Assembly: GCA_965206145.1 (NCBI GenBank)
Contig: CBDBIK010000009.1
Span: 372,001-436,000 of the forward strand
Length of the DNA: 64,000 bases
Direction: 5' to 3'
Source of the DNA: CBDBIK01 sp965206145
GTDB taxonomy: Bacteria > Pseudomonadota > Alphaproteobacteria > TMED109
Shown here: piece after piece, positions 1 to 8,991 of the stretch
Layout of the letters: each line of letters opens with the position of its first letter
Numbering within the stretch: the stretch's first letter is position 1
Notes under the pieces: model-generated
Databases searched by the model: none
What the model was told of the DNA's origin: nothing
What the model saw: the letters and a program-made list of their open reading frames with translations, nothing else
Made by a program: the position numbers and the translations under genes

Positions 1-333
1 GAACAGAAAGGGGCTACGAATCCAGGGTAGGTAGGTTCTAAAAAAGTCGTGTTATTTGTGAACAAATGCAATTATTTTGGCTAAATTGCTATTCGCTTGA
101 TGGTTAGAATAGGAAAATGTTGCCGAAAGGAGGAATTTTTAGAACATTACCGTTTTAGGGGATAACCCTCTAAATTATCTAAGAAAAACCTCGTTAACTA
201 GGCATAATCCTATATCAATTCTGCGAATCTTAGATCAAGAAAACATATTCTGCCATGTGCTTTGAAAAATCTGGGTGATGTGCCTTAATTTTAGGACTGC
301 CTTGACATGCGCCCTTAATTGCCATCATTTTAG
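1..333. other. AT-rich region without a gene
   Basis: No reading frame of convincing length or composition lies here on either strand. The stretch is visibly richer in A and T than the rest of the window, with many short A and T runs. The word CCTTAATT occurs twice in direct orientation at 283-290 and 313-320. The last 30 bases carry a promoter-like hexamer and a palindrome, listed separately. It probably holds the upstream control region of the ErpA-like gene. The left neighbour is outside the window. Confidence 0.6.
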
Positions 334-341
334 ATGATGGC
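302..341 (+). promoter_or_regulatory. TTGACA hexamer and palindrome over the erpA-like start codons
   Basis: A perfect TTGACA lies at 302-307. It is followed by an exact 8-bp inverted repeat, GCCATCAT (321-328) and ATGATGGC (334-341), with a 5-base loop TTTAG. The right arm contains both candidate start codons of the downstream gene, and no Shine-Dalgarno sequence precedes them. The palindrome sits where a -10 element and transcription start would fall. It could be an operator, or in RNA a hairpin that hides the start codons. Which of these applies cannot be told from sequence. Confidence 0.45.
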
Positions 342-696
342 TGTTCCTCAAATATCACCCTCCATAAACCTCACCCCCCGGGCGCTTGACCGGCTTGCTC
401 TTGTTCTCGGACAGGCGGATGGAAAATTCGTACGCGTTCAGGTGCAGGGCGGGGGATGTTCGGGTTTTTCTTACGATTTCTCCCTTGATGGAGATCTGGA
501 TCTGAAAGAGGACGTGGTTGTCGCTTCTGGATCTGGGACGGACGATGCGGGTCTCGTCATTGATTCGACTTCGCTCGTGTATCTCGCCGGGAGCGAAATC
601 GACTGGCTAGAAAACCCAGGCGGCTCAATGTTCACCATTGAGAACCCGAATGCCACGGCGAGTTGCGGCTGCGGAACCTCATTCGCCATCGGCTGA
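334..696 (+). CDS. ErpA/IscA (HesB) family iron-sulfur cluster insertion protein
   Basis: 120-residue A-type Fe-S carrier, which passes Fe-S clusters to apoproteins in the cytoplasm. The three family cysteines are present: Cys42 in GGGCSGF and Cys111 and Cys113 in CGCGTSF near the C terminus. The length is normal for the family. Start is ATG 334 or the adjacent ATG 337; no Shine-Dalgarno is visible and no other start lies upstream of the domain. The exonuclease III gene follows after 4 bases, so the two are likely co-transcribed. ErpA is the most likely subtype but IscA cannot be excluded. Confidence 0.9.
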   Translation: MMAVPQISPSINLTPRALDRLALVLGQADGKFVRVQVQGGGCSGFSYDFSLDGDLDLKEDVVVASGSGTDDAGLVIDSTSLVYLAGSEIDWLENPGGSMFTIENPNATASCGCGTSFAIG

Positions 697-700
697 GTTT

Positions 701-1477
701 ATGAAACTTGCTACTTGGAACGTGAACTCGATCCGGGCGCGGATTGAGCACGTGACTGATTGGCTTGAGCAAGCAAGGCCTGACGTGGTTGCCTTGCAGG
801 AACTCAAAGCCGTCGAGGAGAACGTCCCAGTTGAGAAACTGGAGAGTGCTGGTTACCAGATCCAAATTGCAGGTCAGAAGGCTTACAACGGGGTCGCGAT
901 CCTCTCTCGCCACCCTCTGGAAAGCGTCCAGATAGGTCTTCCCGGTAACGAGGAAGATGCGGCGGCCCGCTACATCGAGGCTTGGGTGGATGCGGGTGCC
1001 AAAGGGTTTCGTTTCGCTTCCATTTATCTCCCGAACGGTAACCCGACGGATGGACCGAAATTCTCCTACAAGCTCGAATGGATGGAGCATCTTCGTGCGC
1101 ATGCACAAGGCCTGTTGCGCCACGAGGAGGCCGTGGTCCTGGCTGGGGATTTCAACGTATGTCCTACCGATGAGGATGCTCACGATGCATCAGGAATGGT
1201 CGATGATGCGCTTTGCCGTCCCGAAACCCGAAGCCGTTTCCGCTCGATTTTGAATTTGGGCTACACGGACGCCTACCGAGGAATGCGCCCTGACGAACAC
1301 GAGTACACCTACTGGGATTACGGTCGGGCCTTTGCCCAAGATCGAGGGCTCCGTATCGATCACATGTTGCTTTCGCCGCAGGCGGCCGACAGGCTGAAAG
1401 ACTGCGGGGTGGATAAAGAGCCGAGGAAGAAACTCAAGCCGTCGGACCACACTCCGTTCTGGTGCGAGCTCAACTGA
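701..1477 (+). CDS. xth: exodeoxyribonuclease III (AP endonuclease)
   Basis: 258-residue member of the endonuclease/exonuclease/phosphatase family. It cuts DNA at abasic sites and trims 3' ends in base excision repair. The start MKLATWNVNSIRAR is the classic N terminus, so an upstream in-frame extension into the preceding gene is ignored. Catalytic residues are visible: Glu34 in LQELK, Asp150 and Asn152 in AGDFNV, and the closing SDHTPFW motif (Asp249, His250). It lies 4 bases after the ErpA-like gene, a pairing that suggests one transcript. Confidence 0.95.
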   Translation: MKLATWNVNSIRARIEHVTDWLEQARPDVVALQELKAVEENVPVEKLESAGYQIQIAGQKAYNGVAILSRHPLESVQIGLPGNEEDAAARYIEAWVDAGAKGFRFASIYLPNGNPTDGPKFSYKLEWMEHLRAHAQGLLRHEEAVVLAGDFNVCPTDEDAHDASGMVDDALCRPETRSRFRSILNLGYTDAYRGMRPDEHEYTYWDYGRAFAQDRGLRIDHMLLSPQAADRLKDCGVDKEPRKKLKPSDHTPFWCELN

Positions 1478-1499
1478 AGGCACCCGCTCGGCTTAGGTA

Positions 1500-2720
1500 T
1501 CAGATTGCCTGTTCTTTCCGAAGTCGGGAAATTTCCATTTCGGACATGCCCAAGACCGATGAAAGCACCTCCTCGGTATGCTCGCCAAGAACCGGGGCCG
1601 CGGACGTGTAACTGACCGGCGTCCGGGAAAGCTTGATTGGGTTGGCGGGGCCGGGGACGGAGCCTCCGGTCCCATGTGGAAGGTCAATCCGCATTCCCCG
1701 TTCTTGAATCTGCTCGTGTTGAAAAACTTCTGGGATGGTATTGACGGGGGCGAACGGAATCTCGGCTTTGCAAAAGGCGGTTTCCCAGTGTCGGAATGGC
1801 TGTTCTTGAATTTTCTCCTCGATCATCTGGTCAAGCTGATCCCGGTTGGCGATGCGCAGTTTGTTGGTCGCGAAGCGAGCATCATTTGCGAGTTTCGGTT
1901 CCTTGATGGCTTCGGCAAAGCGCGCAAACTGCTGGTCGTTCCCCACGGTGACGACAATCGGGCGGTCGGAGCACCGATAGAGTCGGTAGGGAACGACATG
2001 CGGGTGTGCATTCCCCATGCGTGGAGGCGGTTTGCCGCTTACCAGGCTTGAGACGGCCATCATCGACAGTATTGCCACGGTCGAATCGAAGAGGGCGAGG
2101 TCGACGTACTGTCCTTCACCGCTCTTCTCGCGCTCGAAAAGTGCGGCAAGGATCGCCTGTACGGCATACATACCGGTAAACAGGTCGCTCACCGCGATTC
2201 CGCTCTTGAGCGGGCCACCGCCGGGGCGGTCGTCTGGTTCACCAGTCAAGCTCATCATCCCGCCCTCGGCCTGGATCATGAAGTCGTAGCCGGGGCGGTT
2301 CCTGGCCGGGCCTGTCTGCCCGAAGCCCGTGATCGAACAATAGATGAGACCAGGGTGCACGGCGTGAAGTGATTTCCAGTCGAGGCCATAGCGGGCAAGG
2401 GCCCCGACTTTGAAATTCTCGATGAAGACGTCAGAAGTGCGAACGAGTTCCCTGATGATCTTCTGCCCTTCGGGATGGGCAAGATTTACAGTGATCGACT
2501 TCTTCCCCCTGTTGGCGGCAAGAAAGTAAGCGGTTTCGTCGGTTTCGCTGCCGTCTGTTTCAGAGAGGAAGGGTGGCCCCCACTTGCGCGTATCATCGCC
2601 AGAGTCTGGGCGTTCTACCTTGATGATCTCTGCACCGAGATCAGCGAGGCATTGGGAGCACCAGGGACCTGCGAGGATGCGGCTTAGGTCTAGTACCCGA
2701 ATTCCCTTCAGCGTCGCCAC
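1500..2720 (-). CDS. CaiB/BaiF family (class III) CoA-transferase
   Basis: About 406 residues, the family's usual size. The N terminus has the conserved LxGIRVLDLSRILAGPWCSQ pattern and a nucleotide-binding-like LGAEIIKVE. Middle motifs GLIYCSITGFGQTGP and the GYDFMIQAEGG segment carry the likely catalytic Asp. Class III enzymes move CoA between carboxylic acids through an enzyme-aspartyl anhydride; substrate cannot be told. The frame opens with a TTG at 2759, but GTG at 2720 follows GGGAG by 7 bases and gives the normal N terminus, so it is preferred. It converges on xth and stands alone. Confidence 0.85.
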   Translation of the reverse strand: MATLKGIRVLDLSRILAGPWCSQCLADLGAEIIKVERPDSGDDTRKWGPPFLSETDGSETDETAYFLAANRGKKSITVNLAHPEGQKIIRELVRTSDVFIENFKVGALARYGLDWKSLHAVHPGLIYCSITGFGQTGPARNRPGYDFMIQAEGGMMSLTGEPDDRPGGGPLKSGIAVSDLFTGMYAVQAILAALFEREKSGEGQYVDLALFDSTVAILSMMAVSSLVSGKPPPRMGNAHPHVVPYRLYRCSDRPIVVTVGNDQQFARFAEAIKEPKLANDARFATNKLRIANRDQLDQMIEEKIQEQPFRHWETAFCKAEIPFAPVNTIPEVFQHEQIQERGMRIDLPHGTGGSVPGPANPIKLSRTPVSYTSAAPVLGEHTEEVLSSVLGMSEMEISRLRKEQAI

Positions 2721-2830
2721 GGCAGTTCTCCCAGAAGGCCGTGCGGTTTCGCGCGGCAAATTTTTTATCTATTTTCCCACCTATATAGCTTGCGTGTGGC
2801 AAACGTGCCTGCGGCCCCGGAGCGTCCTTC

Positions 2831-3394
2831 GTGTCCCTTGAGCTTCACAATTATCCTGCGCTCATTCTGAACGCGGACTACCGGCCGCTCCGTTATTTTC
2901 CTCTATCGCTCGCGAATTGGCCGGACGCAGTCCGCGCCGTGTTCCTCGGCAGGGTCAACACCGTTGCTGAGTACGACCGCGAAATTCACTCGGTTCGCTA
3001 TACGATGCGGCTGCCGAGCGTGATCGCGCTTAAGCGTTACGTCTCAGGTGATAGGAGGCCTGCCTTTACACGCTTCAACCTGTTCCTGCGGGATCGCTTC
3101 ATCTGTCAGTACTGCGGAGCGCGCAAGGCGGCCGCGGATCTCACGTTTGATCACGTATGCCCGCGCTCCCGCGGCGGGCGCACCACCTGGGAGAACGTCG
3201 TTGCGGCCTGTGCGGCCTGCAACTTCGCGAAGGGGAATAGTCTGCTCGAGGAGATCGGCATGCGCCTGGTGCGGGAGCCGGGTGTGCCTACCGCACGTTC
3301 GTTGCAGGGTGGAGAGCCGAGGTTCCCCCCGAACTACTTGCACGAGAGTTGGCACGACTACCTCTACTGGGATTCCGAGCTCGAGTCCGACTGA
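2831..3394 (+). CDS. HNH endonuclease family protein
   Basis: 187 residues from a GTG start preceded by CGGAG. The HNH core spans residues ~90-135: FICQYCGARK and CAACNFAKG give two CxxC zinc pairs around FDHVCPRSRGG, which holds the His-His metal site, and WENVVAAC. This stand-alone HNH type is common in bacterial chromosomes near housekeeping genes; its substrate is unknown. No restriction or homing partner is next to it. Its 3' end overlaps the convergent ccmI by 31 bases. Confidence 0.85.
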   Translation: MSLELHNYPALILNADYRPLRYFPLSLANWPDAVRAVFLGRVNTVAEYDREIHSVRYTMRLPSVIALKRYVSGDRRPAFTRFNLFLRDRFICQYCGARKAAADLTFDHVCPRSRGGRTTWENVVAACAACNFAKGNSLLEEIGMRLVREPGVPTARSLQGGEPRFPPNYLHESWHDYLYWDSELESD

Positions 3395-4524
3395 GCGTCG
3401 TCTTCTCCGTTGTTACTCAAGATGGTCAACCTCTCCAGTACTGTTTCTCGCTCCTGGCTTTCCTCGGGCAATCGCTCAAGGAGCCGCTTGAAGAGGGAGC
3501 GTGCCACTTCCGGATCACCTCGAAGGACCTCGTCCTCGGCAAGGACGAAGAGTGCGAGCGCATGGTCGGGCTGGATTTCGAGGAGGCGGCGGAAAAGTGC
3601 GAGTGCCTCATCGGGAGCGCCCTCCGATTCGACGGCTTCGAAGATTCTGGCTTCGGCGGCACCTGCGAGCGCATCGGGATCGCCAGGATTAATTTCGAGT
3701 GCTTTTTCATAAGCCTCGTAGGCAGCTCTGTTCTCGCCGAGTACCCGCCGCGACCGACCGAGTCGTTTCCATCCTTTGATGTCGTCAGGATTCTCTGCAA
3801 GCCGTGCAGCGAGTCCATCAACCATCATTCGAATCTGTTCGTCCTCGGGCGAGGCTTGCGTTTCGAGCAGAGGGGAAACGATTCCTGCCTCCGTGGCCGC
3901 TTCACGGATTCCCACCTCGATCATTGAGCGATAGGGAGCATCGGCAGGTGCATCCTGCAGGAGGGACATCCACATCTGGATTGCCTCTTCCGGTTTACCT
4001 TTTCGAAGTGTTGCAAGCCCCTTGTAGAAGCGGCCAGGAACGTGTTCCGGATTTTTGGCGAGTGCCCGTCCCACGAGGTTGTGTGCTTCGTCTGACACGT
4101 CTCCATTGGCGGCAAGGATGAGGGATTCGGCTGCATGGACGAGCGTGGCGGCGTCATCACCGCCGGGGAGTTCGCTTGCCCGCAGCCAGGCCCTGGCGGC
4201 CTCGACGTGTTGACTCTCTTCGCCAAGGGCGGCGGCGAGTTGACGCCATCCGTCGATGTTTTCGGGGTTCTTTTCGAGCGCTTTCTCTAGGGAAGTAACG
4301 TCTACCACTCCCGGATCGAGCGGCGGTGAGGCGAGATCAGGGCGTCCAATGAGGAGGTAGACACCCATGGCGAGGACGGGCACGAAGATTCCTGCGAGCA
4401 AGCGTCCTGCGAAGGTCCAGCGATCATCAGGAGCGGGCGGGCGCCCACGCAGGAAACGGAAACCTACGAGGAGAGAGCTAGCGACAACGAAGATGAGAAG
4501 GGCCGCAACGGCGGCGAAGATCAC
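3364..4524 (-). CDS. ccmI: cytochrome c maturation protein CcmI (CycH), TPR apocytochrome chaperone
   Basis: About 386 residues. Two N-terminal membrane segments (VIFAAVAALLIFVVASSLLVG, then LLAGIFVPVLAMGVYLLIG) are followed by a periplasmic TPR domain with repeats such as NIDGWRQLAAAL, DIKGWKRLGRSRRVLG and DPDALAGAAEARI. CcmI holds apocytochrome c for the CcmFH heme ligation complex. The open frame extends to 4635, but GTG at 4524 overlaps the ccmH stop as GTGA, exactly like the other junctions of this operon, so I choose it. It is the last gene of the ccm operon. Confidence 0.9.
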   Translation of the reverse strand: MIFAAVAALLIFVVASSLLVGFRFLRGRPPAPDDRWTFAGRLLAGIFVPVLAMGVYLLIGRPDLASPPLDPGVVDVTSLEKALEKNPENIDGWRQLAAALGEESQHVEAARAWLRASELPGGDDAATLVHAAESLILAANGDVSDEAHNLVGRALAKNPEHVPGRFYKGLATLRKGKPEEAIQMWMSLLQDAPADAPYRSMIEVGIREAATEAGIVSPLLETQASPEDEQIRMMVDGLAARLAENPDDIKGWKRLGRSRRVLGENRAAYEAYEKALEINPGDPDALAGAAEARIFEAVESEGAPDEALALFRRLLEIQPDHALALFVLAEDEVLRGDPEVARSLFKRLLERLPEESQERETVLERLTILSNNGEDDAQSDSSSESQ

Positions 4525-4931
4525 GAGGGGGAGCCGGAGTGCGTGCTGACGTCGGCACGACGTCTGCGGATGCGGGTGACGGCGAGCAGGATCGCCAGTG
4601 CCAGGAAGAATGCAGGCCCTCCCCACAGGATCCACGTGGAAGGCTTGAGCGGTGGTTTCAGGAGGATGAAATCTCCATAGCGTTCGACGAGGAATGCCCG
4701 GATCTCCTCGTTGCTATCGCCAAGTTTTATGCGCTTACGGATGAGTCCTCTCATGTCGCGTGCCAGGTCGGCGTCCGAATCGAGGAGCGACTGATTCTGG
4801 CAGACCACGCACCGAAGCTCGCTCGCAAGTCCGCGCTCCCGCTCGGTGGTACTCGTGGTGTCCTCGGCTGCTGCTGCGAACCCGAGAAGGAACGTGCAAA
4901 TGGTGACGGCGATGAGTAGGGATTTCTTCAC
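4521..4931 (-). CDS. ccmH: cytochrome c-type biogenesis protein CcmH (CcmL domain)
   Basis: 136 residues: signal peptide (1-21), redox motif LRCVVCQNQSL (Cys41, Cys44), and a C-terminal membrane anchor around 98-120. CcmH keeps the apocytochrome CXXCH cysteines reduced for heme attachment. It is the short form, with the TPR part encoded separately as CcmI. The start is GTG at 4931, overlapping the ccmG stop by 4 bases (GTGA). Confidence 0.95.
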   Translation of the reverse strand: MKKSLLIAVTICTFLLGFAAAAEDTTSTTERERGLASELRCVVCQNQSLLDSDADLARDMRGLIRKRIKLGDSNEEIRAFLVERYGDFILLKPPLKPSTWILWGGPAFFLALAILLAVTRIRRRRADVSTHSGSPS

Positions 4932-5485
4932 TTAGAGGTGTCCCTCGCGAGCCGTTCGAGAAGGGGGAGGAGAACTTTCTCAAGGCCGTGTTCAGAGATG
5001 GGTCCGGCAATGCGGTGACGGATCTTTCCCCGGGCATCGACCACGAAGGTTTCGGGAACCCCATAGATGCCAAGCTCAAGGCCCGCGTGTCCCTCCCGGT
5101 CGGCACCGATGATGCGAAACGGGTTTCCCTCTTTTGCAAGGAACTCTAAAGCTCGATCATCCTTGTCTTTGTAGTTGATTCCGTAGACAGCGATACCGTC
5201 GTTGGCAAGTTTCATCAGGCGGGGATGCTCGATTTTGCAGGGGCCGCACCATTCCGCCCAGATATTGATGAGGAATGGTTCACCTTGAAGTGTGTCGGTT
5301 CTGAGCCCGGGTCCGCCGGTCTGGAGCGAGGGCAAATCGAGAGAGGGGAGCGGCTCCCCGATACGGGCTGATGGCGGCACTGCCGATCCGACCTCGGGCG
5401 TGACAAGTCTTGATGCAAACACGGCAACCAGTACCACGGTTGCGAACATGGGCACGGCGCAGAGCAGGAGGGTTCGGATCCTCAT
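4928..5485 (-). CDS. ccmG: thiol:disulfide interchange protein CcmG/DsbE
   Basis: 185-residue membrane-anchored periplasmic thioredoxin. An N-terminal anchor (5-25) is followed by a thioredoxin domain with WCGPC (Cys80, Cys83), the CcmG-type GINYKDKDD loop and cis-proline YGVPETF. It reduces CcmH or apocytochrome c. ATG at 5485 forms ATGA with the ccmF stop; the longer open frame upstream lies inside ccmF and is not used. Confidence 0.95.
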   Translation of the reverse strand: MRIRTLLLCAVPMFATVVLVAVFASRLVTPEVGSAVPPSARIGEPLPSLDLPSLQTGGPGLRTDTLQGEPFLINIWAEWCGPCKIEHPRLMKLANDGIAVYGINYKDKDDRALEFLAKEGNPFRIIGADREGHAGLELGIYGVPETFVVDARGKIRHRIAGPISEHGLEKVLLPLLERLARDTSK

Positions 5486-7452
5486 GTTGCCGTCGGTTTG
5501 GGGGCGTTTCCCCGGACTGTCCGGGTGCGGCTTTTTCCTGCAATCGAAATCACCCCGCCTGCGACGGCGAGAAAAACTCCACCCCATATCCACCAAATGA
5601 GAGGGTTGAATGTAAGACGCACCGCTCGCATCTCCTCTCCGACATCCTCGCCAATGGTGATGTAGATGTCTCCCAAGAGGGTCTCGAGAATTGCTGCCTC
5701 GGTCGTTGCGGTTGCGCTGACTGGGTAGAAACGCCTCTCGGGCAGAAGCGTTTCCGTTCCGCCCCCCGCCCGGATTACGGAGAACCGACCCTGTTCCGCA
5801 GCGTAGTTAGGGCCGTCTATCTGCTCCACGCCGAGAAACGTGATCCTGTGGCCTGCGAGGGTTTGGGTGGTATCGGCGGCCATAGTTTGTTCAATGTCGA
5901 TTCGCCCGGTACTGGAGGCGGTGACACCCACGACGAGAACTGCCACGCCAAGGTGGGCAAGGGTCATGCCATGGACAGGGGCCGGGAGCGAAATCAAGCG
6001 GCGGAACATACTCGCTGCTGATCCACCTCTTTCGCGCAAGCGCCGGACCCAGGCCGAGAATGTGCTGCTTGCGAGGAAGGCGGCCAGGGCAAAGCCCCCG
6101 AGTGCTACCGGCGAGGGGTCATCGTGGAGAACCGTTCCGAGCAACGTCGCCCCGAGCGCGACCACGACGGCGAAACGCATGCGCGAGAGGATGCCTGCAA
6201 GGTCAGCCCGTTTCCAGGGAATGTGCGGACCGAGAGCGGCGAGCATCAGGGCAGGAACCGCCAGAGGCAGAAACACGGCGTTGTAGTAAGGCGGCCCCAC
6301 GCTCACCGGGCTTGCTCCCGCCGCATCAACGAAGATCGGATAGAGGGTGCCGAGCAGAACGGTGGCCGCCGCCGCACAGAAGAAGACGTTGTTGAGGAGG
6401 AGTGCTCCTTCCCGGCTCACGGGGTCGAAGAGGCTCTCATCGCGGATTGCGGGAGCACGCACGGCGAAGAGTGTGAATGCCGCACCCGTCGTGCCGAGGA
6501 GGAAAGCGAGGATGAAGAGGCCCCGGGCGGGGTCACTGGCGAATGCATGCACCGAGGTGATGATCCCGGAGCGAACAAGGAAGGTACCGAGAAGCGAGAG
6601 CGAGAATCCGATAATGGCAAGCAGCAGGGTCCATGCCTTGAGGGAATCGCGTACCTCGGCGACCCGAAGCGAGTGAAGGAGTGCGGTCGCCACCAGCCAA
6701 GGGATGAACGAAGCGTTCTCGACCGGATCCCAGAACCACCACCCGCCCCAGCCGAGTTCGTAGTAAGCCCACCAACTTCCAAGTGCGATTCCTGCGGTGA
6801 GGAAACACCATGCGAGCAGCACCCACGGGCGGGCCCAGCGTGCCCATTCGCGATCGACCTTGCCGTCGATGAGTGCCGCTATTGCGAAGGAAAATGCGAC
6901 CGAGAGACCGACATAACCCATGTAGAGGCAAGGCGGGTGGAACGCGAGGCCGGGGTCCTGAAGAATTGGATTGAGACCCGCCCCTTCGAGTGGGGCCGGA
7001 AAGAGACGCTCGAACGGGTTCGAGGTGAAAAGGGAAAAGGCGAGGAAGCCTGCGGCGATGAGCCCCTGCACGGCGAGCGCCCGGGCGCGCAACGCAGGCG
7101 GTACCGAACCGCCGAACAGTGCGAGACATGCTCCGTAGATGGCAAGGATCAGCACCCATAGCACGAGCGAGCCCTCGTGATTCCCCCACACGCCCGTCAA
7201 TTTGTAGAGGAACGGTTTCAGAGTGTGGGAGTTCTGGGCGACGTTGAGGACGGAAAAATCCGAGAGTACGTAAGCCCTTCCGAGGGCACCGATGGCAATC
7301 GCTACGAGTCCCAGCAGCACGAGGGCGGAAGTATCTGCAGCCGCCATGAGCCTAGGATTTCCGCGGGCGGCTCCGATCAATGGGACAGTTCCCTGGAAGA
7401 GGGAGACCGCGAAGGCGAGCGCGAGCGCGAGAAGTCCCGTTTCAGCAGTCAC
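5482..7452 (-). CDS. ccmF: cytochrome c heme lyase CcmF
   Basis: 656-residue polytopic membrane protein of the heme-handling family. The WWD motif WGGWWFWDPVEN lies near residue 240, with conserved GVWGNHEGSLVLW near the N terminus and many hydrophobic helices. CcmF ligates heme from holo-CcmE to apocytochrome with CcmH and CcmI. The start is GTG at 7452 overlapping the ccmE stop (GTGA). Long antisense frames across it are composition shadows. Confidence 0.97.
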   Translation of the reverse strand: MTAETGLLALALAFAVSLFQGTVPLIGAARGNPRLMAAADTSALVLLGLVAIAIGALGRAYVLSDFSVLNVAQNSHTLKPFLYKLTGVWGNHEGSLVLWVLILAIYGACLALFGGSVPPALRARALAVQGLIAAGFLAFSLFTSNPFERLFPAPLEGAGLNPILQDPGLAFHPPCLYMGYVGLSVAFSFAIAALIDGKVDREWARWARPWVLLAWCFLTAGIALGSWWAYYELGWGGWWFWDPVENASFIPWLVATALLHSLRVAEVRDSLKAWTLLLAIIGFSLSLLGTFLVRSGIITSVHAFASDPARGLFILAFLLGTTGAAFTLFAVRAPAIRDESLFDPVSREGALLLNNVFFCAAAATVLLGTLYPIFVDAAGASPVSVGPPYYNAVFLPLAVPALMLAALGPHIPWKRADLAGILSRMRFAVVVALGATLLGTVLHDDPSPVALGGFALAAFLASSTFSAWVRRLRERGGSAASMFRRLISLPAPVHGMTLAHLGVAVLVVGVTASSTGRIDIEQTMAADTTQTLAGHRITFLGVEQIDGPNYAAEQGRFSVIRAGGGTETLLPERRFYPVSATATTEAAILETLLGDIYITIGEDVGEEMRAVRLTFNPLIWWIWGGVFLAVAGGVISIAGKSRTRTVRGNAPKPTAT

Positions 7453-7901
7453 TCTGGGTTTTCGTCACCACGCCAGAAGCCGCTCTTGCGAAGCGATTCG
7501 GCAACCTCTTTGGGCATGTAGTTTTCATCATGGCGGGCGAGTACCTCGTGGGCCTTGAAGCGACCACCGCCGTCAAAGCTTCCTTCCACGACGACACCCT
7601 GTCCTTCCCGGAAAAGGTCGGGGAGCAGTCCTCGGTAGGCGACATCGACGTTGTTGGCTCCATCGGTGATCACGAAATGCACCGTAAGCCCGTCCTCATT
7701 GTCACGAACAATGCTTCCTTCTTCAACAAGCCCCCCGAGGCGGACGGGCTCACCAGAGGTGGTACCGCGCTCGGCGACATCGCTCGGGCTGTAGAAAAAA
7801 ACGAGAGTGTCATCAAGGGCTCGAAGCGCAATGAAGGTTGCCGCCCCGAGAGTTCCCATCACCAGCAGAAGGCCCAAGAGTCGGCGATGTTTCGGCTTCA
7901 T
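7449..7901 (-). CDS. ccmE: periplasmic heme chaperone CcmE
   Basis: 150 residues. An N-terminal membrane anchor (8-28) precedes an OB-fold domain ending in the covalent heme site LARHDENYMP, with His124 and Tyr128. It receives heme from CcmABCD and hands it to CcmF. ATG 7901 forms ATGA with the stop of ccmD; the longer frame upstream would read through ccmD in another phase and is rejected. Confidence 0.96.
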   Translation of the reverse strand: MKPKHRRLLGLLLVMGTLGAATFIALRALDDTLVFFYSPSDVAERGTTSGEPVRLGGLVEEGSIVRDNEDGLTVHFVITDGANNVDVAYRGLLPDLFREGQGVVVEGSFDGGGRFKAHEVLARHDENYMPKEVAESLRKSGFWRGDENPE

Positions 7902-8071
7902 GGACGTCTGCTCCTTCCCGAATGTGCCTCTGCTTCCCGAAGCGCAATGCGGGCCCGTCGCCGCGATAGCAGGCCCCATGCGAGCAGGAACACCGTAACC
8001 GTGGAGGCTACCGCGTATGCAGACCAGACGAAGATGCCATGCTCGCCCATTGCGAGAAATCCTTCGAACAT
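7898..8071 (-). CDS. ccmD: heme exporter protein CcmD
   Basis: 57-residue single-span membrane protein. It starts MFEGFLAMGEHGIFVWSAY, the typical CcmD start, continues with one hydrophobic helix (about 12-35) and ends in an Arg-rich cytoplasmic tail (SRRRARIALREAEA). CcmD helps release holo-CcmE from the CcmABC transporter. It starts two bases after the ccmC stop and overlaps ccmE by ATGA. Assigned from position, size, topology and N terminus. Confidence 0.9.
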   Translation of the reverse strand: MFEGFLAMGEHGIFVWSAYAVASTVTVFLLAWGLLSRRRARIALREAEAHSGRSRRP

Positions 8072-8073
8072 TG

Positions 8074-8820
8074 TCACATCTCCCCGGAAGTTTCGGTGAG
8101 CTGGATCCGTTGCAGGCTCTGAGCTTTCCGCACTGTGAGAACGGCCTGCATGCGGACGAGAACGATGAACGCGAATACAAAGGTGAAGCCCCCTGCCATC
8201 AGGAAAAGGGGAAGAAGCATGTCAGGATGGATCGCAGGCCCTCCAGTGCGCAGGATGCTCGCGGGCTGATGGAGCGTGTTCCACCAGTCGACCGAGAATT
8301 TGATCACGGGAAGGTTGATTGCGCCTGCGAGGGCCAAGATTGAAGCCGCTCGCTCGCCAGTTGTCGGCTCATCGAAGGCTTCGATGAGGGCGATATGTCC
8401 GAAATAGAGGAAAAAAAGCACGAGCACTGAGGTGAGACGAGCATCCCACACCCACCATGTGCCCCACATAGGCTGTCCCCAAAGCGAGCCGGTCGCCAGT
8501 GCAACGGCTGTGAAGGCCGCACCTATGGGTGCGATGCAACGTCCAGCGATGCCTGCCAGAGGGTGTTTCCAAATGAGAAACACTGCTCCTGCGATCGCCA
8601 TTGCGGCCCAGCCGCTGAGCGCAAGCCAAGCGGCCGGCACGTGGACGTACATGATCCGGACTGTCTCGCCCTGTTGGTAATCAGCAGGGGATGTGGCCAG
8701 TGCGGTCCACAGTCCCGGGATCATGCAGGCGATGGCGCCGGCACCGATCCAGGGAAGGAGCGTGTCCGTTAGGCGGAGAAAGCGACCGGGATTTGCAAAT
8801 CTATGCAGGAAAGTCGCCAT
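8074..8820 (-). CDS. ccmC: heme transporter / heme-CcmE attachment protein CcmC
   Basis: 248 residues with six predicted membrane helices. The WWD-type motif GTWWVWDARLTSVLVL lies near residue 125, flanked by the conserved histidines that bind heme, for example YVHVPAAW. CcmC loads heme onto CcmE. The 171 bases upstream, before ccmB, contain no gene, the only sizeable gap in the ccm operon; a secondary promoter could lie there. Confidence 0.96.
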   Translation of the reverse strand: MATFLHRFANPGRFLRLTDTLLPWIGAGAIACMIPGLWTALATSPADYQQGETVRIMYVHVPAAWLALSGWAAMAIAGAVFLIWKHPLAGIAGRCIAPIGAAFTAVALATGSLWGQPMWGTWWVWDARLTSVLVLFFLYFGHIALIEAFDEPTTGERAASILALAGAINLPVIKFSVDWWNTLHQPASILRTGGPAIHPDMLLPLFLMAGGFTFVFAFIVLVRMQAVLTVRKAQSLQRIQLTETSGEM

Positions 8821-8991
8821 CGAGAGTGTCCGTTGGTGAAGTTGGCCTTGTTTGCCCGGTCCCGAAAGGCAAGTGGGAACGAATTCGATGGGAATCGCCG
8901 ACCGCTACCAAATATATAGGGCCGGTAAGAAAAGAGTCAGCCGGGATTTGCGAGAATCATTCCGGTTTTTCGTTGCGAAACAGCCTCGGGA

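Noticed and set aside
6124..7161. 345-codon plus-strand open frame inside ccmF
   Set aside because: It is antisense to a well conserved CcmF and its product is Arg/Glu/Cys-rich with no domain.
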